A stretch of DNA of 11,565 bases from an uncultured Alcaligenaceae bacterium (GTDB lineage: Bacteria; Pseudomonadota; Gammaproteobacteria; Burkholderiales; Burkholderiaceae_B), in the NCBI GenBank assembly GCA_937897265.1, contig CALCPT010000690.1, positions 1-11,565 on the forward strand. The letters run 5' to 3'. Of the stretch, positions 6,676-11,565 are shown piece after piece. The translations under genes were made by a program, and so were the position numbers. Positions within the stretch are counted from its first letter, which is position 1. The number at the start of each line of letters is the position of its first letter. Below the pieces are notes generated by a model. The model was not told the DNA's origin. It searched no databases and saw only the letters and a program-made list of their open reading frames with translations.

Positions 6676-7812
6676 GTGCGTGACACCGGGCAGGCGACTG
6701 CCAAAGAGTCTACACGCCCCATGATCAACCCCGCCGAAGTCGTATCCAAGCCAATCATTTTGGTGGTGGACGACACTCCCGATAATTTATCTTTGATGGC
6801 GGGCCTATTCAAAGAGTTTTATACGGTCAAAATCGCTAATAGTGGTGAAAAAGCCTTAAAGATTGCTCAAAGCGAGAGTAAACCAGCTTTGATCTTGCTT
6901 GACGTCATGATGCCTGTGATGGATGGCTACGAGGTGATCGGTCGTTTAAAGGCCGATAGCGCAACCCGCGACATCCCGGTGATTTTTTTAACCGCAAAAA
7001 CAGACATCGAAGACGAAGCAAAAGGTTTAGAACTTGGCGCGGTGGATTACATCACCAAACCGATTAGCCCACCCGTTGTGTTGGCGCGGGTGAAAAATCA
7101 TTTGATCTTAAAGGCGGCAAAGGATGCAATCGAGAGTAATCGAAAAACTCTTGAAGATGAAAAAAAGCTTTTAGAGATTGAGCAACTCAAAACTGAAAAG
7201 TTAATGCTCAATATTTTGCCTAAGCCCATTGCAGATCGTTTAAAGCGAGGCGAAAAAAATATATCGGGCGCGTACCCAGAGGTGACAATTTTATTTGCTG
7301 ATCTAGTGGGCTTTACCGCTATGTCGAGTCAACTGCGTGCGGCTGAGCTAGTGAGTTTGCTTAACGATCTGTTTACGCGCTTTGATCGGCGTGCAGAAGA
7401 GTTAGGCGTTGAAAAAATTAAAACGATTGGTGATGCGTATATGTTGGCGGGCGGCATCCCTATTCCGCGCGGTGATCATGCCGAGATTACAGCTGAGATG
7501 GCACTTGGAATGTTCGAAGATTTAAACGCCTTTAATCGTGAGCGGGGTAAAGATTTGAAAATGCGTGTTGGTTTGAACTCGGGCCCCGTGGTTGCTGGAG
7601 TGATTGGCTTTACTAAGTTCTCGTACGACTTGTGGGGCAGCACGGTGAACACCGCGAGCAGGATGGAGTCTACGGCAGCCCCAGGCACTATTCAGATCTC
7701 GGCAATGACTCACGAACTGTTGCACGACAATTATATTTTTTCAAAAAATGGATTAATTCAGTGTAAGGGCTTGGGCGAAATCGAAGCTTATGCGTTGGTA
7801 GGAAAGCGCTAA
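6676..7812 (+). CDS. Response regulator receiver fused to class III adenylate cyclase
   Basis: This is a cytoplasmic two-domain enzyme that should make cAMP from ATP under control of phosphorylation. Numbered from the GTG at 6676 (378 residues), the receiver covers about 26-140, with D32-D33, phosphoacceptor D76 in LLDVMMPVMDG, T106 and K128. A charged helix (about 145-180) links to the cyclase domain (about 200-375). Metal-binding aspartates are D209 (FADLVGFT) and D253 (GDAY). K249 (KIKTIGD) and D318 (SYDLWG) are the purine-selecting residues typical of adenylate, not guanylate, cyclases. N325 and R329 (NTASRM) are the transition-state residues, so the active site is complete. ATG at 6721 (Met16) is an equally likely start and would leave MINPAEV as the N-terminus; neither start has a strong ribosome site. 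It is divergent from the kinase operon, and its own kinase is not obvious. Confidence 0.9.
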   Translation: MRDTGQATAKESTRPMINPAEVVSKPIILVVDDTPDNLSLMAGLFKEFYTVKIANSGEKALKIAQSESKPALILLDVMMPVMDGYEVIGRLKADSATRDIPVIFLTAKTDIEDEAKGLELGAVDYITKPISPPVVLARVKNHLILKAAKDAIESNRKTLEDEKKLLEIEQLKTEKLMLNILPKPIADRLKRGEKNISGAYPEVTILFADLVGFTAMSSQLRAAELVSLLNDLFTRFDRRAEELGVEKIKTIGDAYMLAGGIPIPRGDHAEITAEMALGMFEDLNAFNRERGKDLKMRVGLNSGPVVAGVIGFTKFSYDLWGSTVNTASRMESTAAPGTIQISAMTHELLHDNYIFSKNGLIQCKGLGEIEAYALVGKR

Positions 7813-7826
7813 GTCGACACACCTAC

Positions 7827-7857
7827 CTCTGCCGCGGCTGAATTAGCTTTGGCAGAG
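7827..7857. terminator. Hairpin between convergent genes, candidate bidirectional terminator
   Basis: CTCTGCC (7827-7833) and GGCAGAG (7851-7857) are perfect complements, and inside them GCT and AGC pair around GAATT. The hairpin lies between the cyclase stop (7812) and the TctC stop (7881), where both transcripts must end. No U-run follows on either strand, so efficiency is doubtful. Confidence 0.4.
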
Positions 7858-7880
7858 AAGGGCGCAGCTTGACTGGCCTA

Positions 7881-8882
7881 TCAATCCTGCTTTTCAATCT
7901 TCGCGTCTTGCAAAATCTTGCCCCAGCGGGTGTACTCTGCATTCACATAGGCTTGAAACGCGGCGGGGTTCTCCATACTAGAAGGCATAATGCCAGCTGC
8001 TTCAAGTTTGGTTCTGACATCGGGCCGAGCAATTGTTTTGATGATGGCCGTGTTGATCTTTGCCACAACCGGCTCTGGTGTTTTGACCGGAACAAACAGC
8101 CCCAACCAATTGACCGCGCTAAAGCCGGGTAAATATTCGCCCACGGGCGCTAGATCTGGCACAAAGCTCATGCGCTCGGAGCTTGTCACTGCAATACCTT
8201 TTAAACGTCCATCAGCCATCATTGGCATCAAGGGCGAAATATCCATCACGATTCCATCGACGTGGCCCGCCACGGTATCTGTGACTGCGGGCCCTGCGCC
8301 TTTATAAGGCACATGAACCAAGCGCCCTTTAGAAGCTGCTTGCAACAACTCAATCGTGAGGTGCGATACGCCACCCGTGCCAGCAGACGACAAGGTGACA
8401 TCGCGTGTTTTAGAAACCGCAATGAGATCAGCAATAGTCTTCACGTTTGGCAGAGTCGGGCCCATCGCAATACCTAGCGGTGTAGACCCCACACGGTTGA
8501 TCGCCCGAAAATCAACGGGTGTATTAAAAGGTGGATTCTTTGCCGCTTGTGGCGAAACAATAATTGGGCTTAGGCTGCCAAGCAAAATCATGTAGCCATC
8601 GGGCGCAGCGCGCGACACGTAGGTGCCCGAGATCATGCCGGCCGCGCCAGGCTTGTTCTCGATGACGACCGTGGCGCCGAGGGCTTCGCCCAAGGCGGGT
8701 GCGATGGCGCGTGCAGTCAGATCGTTAGAGCCCCCAGGAGGGTAGCTCACGACAAGGGTGACGGGTTTGCTGGGATAGTCTTGGGCGATGGTTTGTGACA
8801 AGACCATGCTGCTGGTCAAGAGCAACGCGCCGCATAGCGCGTGCCGAAGGAACTGATGTTTAAGCGCGGTTTGTTTGTTCAT
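7881..8882 (-). CDS. Bug/TctC-family periplasmic solute-binding protein
   Basis: The product has 333 residues, normal for the family. A Sec signal runs to about A33 (SQTIA), followed by the classic mature start QDYPSKPVTLVV. Family landmarks are YPPGGSNDLTAR (first ligand loop), ENKPGAAGMIS, DGYMILLG, HVPYKGAGPAVTD (second ligand loop) and a SMENPAAFQAYV end. Such proteins bind a carboxylate or related small molecule in the periplasm, either for a tripartite tricarboxylate transporter or as a stand-alone sensor-type binder. Asn-Asp in the first loop differs from the second paralogue (AGGALD), so the two may bind different ligands. No TctA or TctB genes are adjacent. The ribosome site is weak (CGAGACAG before the ATG). 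The ligand cannot be assigned from sequence. Confidence 0.9.
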   Translation of the reverse strand: MNKQTALKHQFLRHALCGALLLTSSMVLSQTIAQDYPSKPVTLVVSYPPGGSNDLTARAIAPALGEALGATVVIENKPGAAGMISGTYVSRAAPDGYMILLGSLSPIIVSPQAAKNPPFNTPVDFRAINRVGSTPLGIAMGPTLPNVKTIADLIAVSKTRDVTLSSAGTGGVSHLTIELLQAASKGRLVHVPYKGAGPAVTDTVAGHVDGIVMDISPLMPMMADGRLKGIAVTSSERMSFVPDLAPVGEYLPGFSAVNWLGLFVPVKTPEPVVAKINTAIIKTIARPDVRTKLEAAGIMPSSMENPAAFQAYVNAEYTRWGKILQDAKIEKQD

Positions 8883-9027
8883 AGCTGTCTCGATATTGGA
8901 TTTTGTTTTTGTTCAGTATAGCGGCAGGTACCTGACCTAGCAGTATATGCATAAACAAGTGGCGCTATGCACAAATTGGGTGCGCCAGTACAGGTCAAGT
9001 TAGTCGACACTAGAGCGTTTTCTGTTT
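8883..9027. promoter_or_regulatory. Divergent control region with nested inverted repeats
   Basis: These 145 bases separate two divergent binding-protein genes. They contain the perfect palindrome CAGGTACCTG (8925-8934), arms TGACCT (8933-8938) and AGGTCA (8992-8997), and arms TGGCGC (8960-8965) and GCGCCA (8982-8987). A TATACT on the minus strand (8922-8917 area) could be a -10 for the TctC gene, but no matching -35 was found. The repeats could be operators; this is suggestive only. Confidence 0.35.
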
Positions 9028-10089
9028 ATGGGATCGCGAGTGATGAAACGACTGAATTTCGCAAAGGCCTTGCAAGGGCGCCGGGCACGCGCTTGTCTCT
9101 TGCTGGTTGCAGTGTTGACCGGTACCACCGCAGTTGCGGGTGACTTGACGATTTATAGTTCAGCCGAGGGGGATAATTTGAAAAATTTCGCCTCGCGCTT
9201 TAGTAAAGCTCACCCAGAGATCAAAGTCACCTGGGTTCGTGACTCAGCCGGAAGCATTCAGGCGCGCGCGATCGCTGAAAAAGACAGCCCTCGCAACGAC
9301 CTTTTTTTTGGACATGCAGTGACGAATTTAATGGCGCTTGATGCCATGAATTTACTGCAATCGTACCGCCCCGCAGGTATTGAAAAGTTGAATGACAAGT
9401 TTCGCGATCCGCGCGATCCTCCGACCTGGACCGGTCTTTGGGGGTTTGGCACTGCCATTTGTTTCAATATCGTCGAAGCTCAAAAGAAAAACCTACCTAG
9501 GCCAGAGAAGTGGTCTGATCTGACCGACCCTGTGTACAAGGGGCAAATCACGATGCCTAATCCCTCGTCCTCTGGAACGGGCTTTTTGAATGTGTCGGGC
9601 TGGCTTCAACTCATGGGCAAGGATAAAGCTTGGGCATTCATGGATGCCTTGCATCGAAATATTGCAAGCTATTCGTATTCTGGCTCACGGCCCTGTGAGC
9701 AAGCTGCAGCCGGAGATTATGTCGTCGGAATTTCTCTACCCTTGCGTGGCGCAAGTCTAAAGTCAGTCGGCGCGCCGATTGACATCATTATTCCTGCTGA
9801 GGGAATTGGTTGGGAGTTGCAAGGCGTGGCGATTACAAAGGCCACTCAAAATCTGAAAGATGCGCAAACGTTTGTTGACTGGGCGGTCTCAGAGGCGGCG
9901 ATGAGCGCCTATGCTGCCCGTTCCGAGATAGTCGCCTACCCCGTGAAAACACCGAAGCCGAAAAATCTTCCGCCTGAATTGGCGAGCCGCCTGATCAAAA
10001 ATGACTTTGCTTGGGCATCAGAGAATCAGGCGGAAATTATTAAAGAGTGGCGGACACGTTACGACAGTAAGACCGAGGTGAGGAAGTAG
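9028..10089 (+). CDS. ABC transporter periplasmic binding protein, probable 2-aminoethylphosphonate type (PhnS2/AepX-like)
   Basis: The product has 353 residues with a Sec signal ending AVA (A37) before GDLTIYSS. The fold is the iron/phosphonate type II binding protein. The segments ASICFN-like TAICFNIVEAQKKNLPRP, YKGQITMPNPSSSGTGFL, ALHRNIASYSYSGSRPCEQAA, GAPIDIIIPAEGIGWE and KNDFAWASENQAEIIKEW resemble the 2-aminoethylphosphonate-binding PhnS2 group more than the ferric Fbp group. It should deliver substrate to an ABC importer, but no permease or ATPase gene lies within the window. The start may be the ATG at 9043 (Met6), which gives a compact MKRLNF signal peptide; neither start has a strong ribosome site. 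The gene is convergent with the second TctC gene, eight bases apart. The ligand is an inference from family resemblance; iron or another organophosphonate is the alternative. Confidence 0.8.
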   Translation: MGSRVMKRLNFAKALQGRRARACLLLVAVLTGTTAVAGDLTIYSSAEGDNLKNFASRFSKAHPEIKVTWVRDSAGSIQARAIAEKDSPRNDLFFGHAVTNLMALDAMNLLQSYRPAGIEKLNDKFRDPRDPPTWTGLWGFGTAICFNIVEAQKKNLPRPEKWSDLTDPVYKGQITMPNPSSSGTGFLNVSGWLQLMGKDKAWAFMDALHRNIASYSYSGSRPCEQAAAGDYVVGISLPLRGASLKSVGAPIDIIIPAEGIGWELQGVAITKATQNLKDAQTFVDWAVSEAAMSAYAARSEIVAYPVKTPKPKNLPPELASRLIKNDFAWASENQAEIIKEWRTRYDSKTEVRK

Positions 10090-10097
10090 CCCCCGCC

Positions 10098-11120
10098 TTA
10101 TTCAACTTTAATCTTTGCTGATGTCACGACCTCTGACCAGCGTGCCGATTCTTTTGTGAAGAAGGCTTTGAATTCTGGTGCGCTGAGTGAAAGGGGGGTG
10201 GCGCCCATGCTCTCAAGCTTAGCTGTCACCTCAGGGGTTTTGACTGAAGTGTTGATTGCTTGGTTCAAGCGATTGACAAGTTCAGGCGGTAGGTTGCGTG
10301 GGCCAAAGACCCCCCACCACACGGCGACTAAAAAGTCGTTCATACCTTGTTCGGCAAACGTTGGCACATCGGGCAAGGTTTTGTTTCGTGAAGTGCTAGC
10401 GGTACCCAACACTTTAACGTTGCCGCTTTGCAGGGCCGAAATCGCAGTGATCTGATTGGTGAACATCAGCTGCACTTGACCACCCATCAGGTCGGTGGCT
10501 GCTGGAGCACCGCCCTTGTATGGAATGTGTGAAATCGCTGTGCCAGCCTTCAGGTTAAACAGAGCCGCGGCCAGATGTTCGGAAGTACCCGAGCCGCCCG
10601 AGGCAAAATTCAAACTGGCAGGATTCGTTTTTGAGAGTGCGATCAATTCGCTAACGGTGTTGGCTGCAACAGACTTGTGCGCCAGCAGTACGTTGGGCAT
10701 TTGACCGACGATGGCAACTGGTGTCAGGTCGGTATCAGGGTCATAGTTCAGATTGCCATACAAGGCTTTGTTGACTGAGTTACCCGTTGAGCCCATCAAG
10801 AGGGTATAGCCATCTGCATCTGACTTGGCGACGAACGAGGCGGCAATATTGCCCCCAGCGCCTGCTTTGTTTTCAACGATCACACTTTGACTAAGCTGTT
10901 TTGAAAGTTCGCCAGCGAGCAAGCGGCCAACGATATCCAGGGCGCCACCCGCGTTAAAGGGGATGATCAATTTGATCGGCTTGCTCGGATAGGGTTGAGC
11001 GTAGCTGTTTTGGCTCCCTAAGCTGAGACCAAGTCCTAATATGCCTGCGACACCAAGCATTAGCGCTCGACGAGGCAGCGGGCGTGCAAAAAAGGGCTTC
11101 AGCGTTGTGCGAATCTTCAT
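10098..11120 (-). CDS. Bug/TctC-family periplasmic solute-binding protein
   Basis: The product has 340 residues. The signal peptide is long (to A41, NSYA) with an Arg-Arg pair (PRRALMLG) before the hydrophobic core, so either Sec or Tat export is possible. The mature protein begins QPYPSKPIKLIIPF. Landmarks are PFNAGGALDIVGR, ENKAGAGGNIAA, DGYTLLMGSTGN, HIPYKGGAPAATDLMGGQ and a LSAPEFKAFF end. It is a paralogue of the protein at 7881-8882 but clearly diverged, so the genes are not a recent duplication. AAGGAGA before the ATG is a strong ribosome site. It is divergent from a winged-helix regulator, across a gap that holds a palindromic cluster. No TctA/B membrane genes are seen. The ligand is unknown. 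Confidence 0.9.
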   Translation of the reverse strand: MKIRTTLKPFFARPLPRRALMLGVAGILGLGLSLGSQNSYAQPYPSKPIKLIIPFNAGGALDIVGRLLAGELSKQLSQSVIVENKAGAGGNIAASFVAKSDADGYTLLMGSTGNSVNKALYGNLNYDPDTDLTPVAIVGQMPNVLLAHKSVAANTVSELIALSKTNPASLNFASGGSGTSEHLAAALFNLKAGTAISHIPYKGGAPAATDLMGGQVQLMFTNQITAISALQSGNVKVLGTASTSRNKTLPDVPTFAEQGMNDFLVAVWWGVFGPRNLPPELVNRLNQAINTSVKTPEVTAKLESMGATPLSLSAPEFKAFFTKESARWSEVVTSAKIKVE

Positions 11121-11264
11121 GAGTGGTCTCCTTGGGTGCTTTTGTCAGCAATCAGCGATTGCAATCGCTATTTTTATGTCAATCTTGAACGGTGTTAGAA
11201 CCGCCAGTGTTTCACATAGTAATTGGGTATTTTCAGGTAGCAATAATGTGAATAAGACTTTAAT
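11121..11264. promoter_or_regulatory. Divergent control region between TctC-like gene and winged-helix regulator
   Basis: This is a 144-base gap. On the minus strand a perfect TTGACA (11182-11177) could be the -35 of the TctC-like gene, but the hexamer 17 bases on (ATCGCT) is a poor -10. The palindromic cluster at 11148-11169 occupies the spacer and -10 position. A smaller inverted repeat CGGT/ACCG lies at 11190-11203. No clear promoter toward the regulator was found. Confidence 0.45.
11148..11169. promoter_or_regulatory. Overlapping palindromes, candidate operator of the adjacent winged-helix regulator
   Basis: AGCGATTGCAATCGCT (11154-11169) is a perfect 16-base palindrome. GCAATC (11148-11153) and GATTGC (11157-11162) form a second inverted repeat that shares its bases. 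The cluster lies 28 bases upstream of the TctC-like ATG and just downstream of a consensus -35, where a bound dimer would block transcription. MarR-type regulators commonly use divergent operators of this length; linking it to this regulator is inference. Confidence 0.5.
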
Positions 11265-11565
11265 ATGTCAGATATGGTTAATCAATCTAAATATTCTGCC
11301 ACCTATCTTCGCTTTTTGAATTTAGTGCAGGCGATTCGCGAAATCCCCACTTTTCCGGCGATGGATCCGGTTGAAGAGCGTTTGCTGACGATGTTGGCAG
11401 GGGTTTGGCATCTTGAAAAGAAGATTAGTGTTCTTGAGGCGATGAGCCTTACCCACGAGATTTCGGCAACGACCGCACATCGGCGACTCAAAACCCTACG
11501 CAAGAAGGGCATGATCGATCTTGATACCGATCAATCAGATAGCCGCGTGAAATACGTTGTGCCCA
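11265..11565 (+). CDS. Winged-helix (MarR-like) transcriptional regulator, partial at window end
   Basis: An open frame starts with ATG at 11265, after an in-frame TAA at 11253, and runs off the window after 100 codons. A second ATG at 11274 is possible. The visible protein has an N-terminal helix (YLRFLNLVQAIREIPTFPAM), then a winged helix: EERLLTMLAGVWHLE, an EAMSLTHEISATTAHRRLKTLRKKG helix-turn-helix (residues about 58-82), and the wing MIDLDTDQSDSRVKYVVP. TTAHRRLKTLRKKG reads as the recognition helix of a MarR or MarR-like regulator, and DxxDxRxKYV is the typical beta-hairpin. It should bind DNA as a dimer. Being divergent from the TctC-like gene, with a palindrome between them, it is a good candidate for a local regulator. 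The remainder and any ligand domain lie outside the window. Confidence 0.75.
   Translation, partial: MSDMVNQSKYSATYLRFLNLVQAIREIPTFPAMDPVEERLLTMLAGVWHLEKKISVLEAMSLTHEISATTAHRRLKTLRKKGMIDLDTDQSDSRVKYVVP

Noticed and set aside
7811..9012. Repeat of GTCGACAC near 7813 and 9003 as possible recombination or att sites
   Set aside because: The match is only eight bases with no extension and no integrase or symmetric flank, so chance is the simplest reading.
7881..11120. Recent tandem duplication of the two TctC-like genes
   Set aside because: They differ in signal peptide, ligand loops and most of the sequence, are separated by an unrelated gene, and look like old paralogues.
11154..11176. The palindrome followed by TATTTTTAT as a rightward intrinsic terminator
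   Set aside because: No rightward gene ends upstream; the neighbouring gene is transcribed leftward and starts at 11120, so an operator is the better reading.
11041..11319. A 92-codon plus-strand open frame across the second TctC start and the divergent gap
   Set aside because: It begins opposite a strongly supported gene, crosses its promoter region, and overlaps the better-supported winged-helix frame in another phase.

Overview
The window looks like a betaproteobacterial chromosome, most likely Burkholderiales and perhaps an Alcaligenaceae- or Burkholderiaceae-type genome of medium GC. The evidence is two Bug/TctC periplasmic binding proteins, a 7TM-DISM sensor kinase of a kind common in that order, and an AepX/PhnS2-like phosphonate-binding protein. 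The genus cannot be fixed from this sequence. No tRNA, rRNA, CRISPR array or complete insertion sequence was seen.

Layout. (1) Bases 1-711 are GC-rich phage-type DNA: the tail of a small membrane protein, then the N-terminal core of a Bet/RecT single-strand annealing protein. (2) At about base 700-720 the reading frame runs without interruption into the C-terminal part of a type Va autotransporter (PATR repeat, linker, 12-strand barrel ending in Phe). The result is one 924-codon chimeric frame with no Sec signal. It is either a rearrangement scar or an assembly misjoin. (3) Bases 2952-6372, on the minus strand and AT-rich, hold a compact operon: small outer-membrane barrel, 7TM-DISM histidine kinase, OmpR-type response regulator. 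The last two overlap by 4 bases. (4) Divergent from it, across a 303-base control region, is a response regulator fused to a class III adenylate cyclase (6676-7812). (5) Bases 7881-11120 carry three solute-binding proteins with no permease or ATPase beside them: TctC-like (minus), 2-aminoethylphosphonate-binding-like (plus), TctC-like (minus). (6) The right edge holds the start of a winged-helix (MarR-like) regulator, divergent from the second TctC gene. The gap between them contains a perfect 16-base palindrome overlapping a second inverted repeat.

How the parts may work together. The outer-membrane barrel, kinase and regulator form a self-contained sensing operon. The adjacent receiver-cyclase has no kinase of its own in view, so the same kinase could feed both a transcription output and a cAMP output (inference). 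The edge regulator probably binds the palindromic cluster and controls itself and the neighbouring Bug protein (inference). The region best worth checking is the Bet-autotransporter junction, followed by the barrel/kinase/two-receiver module and the palindromic operator cluster.
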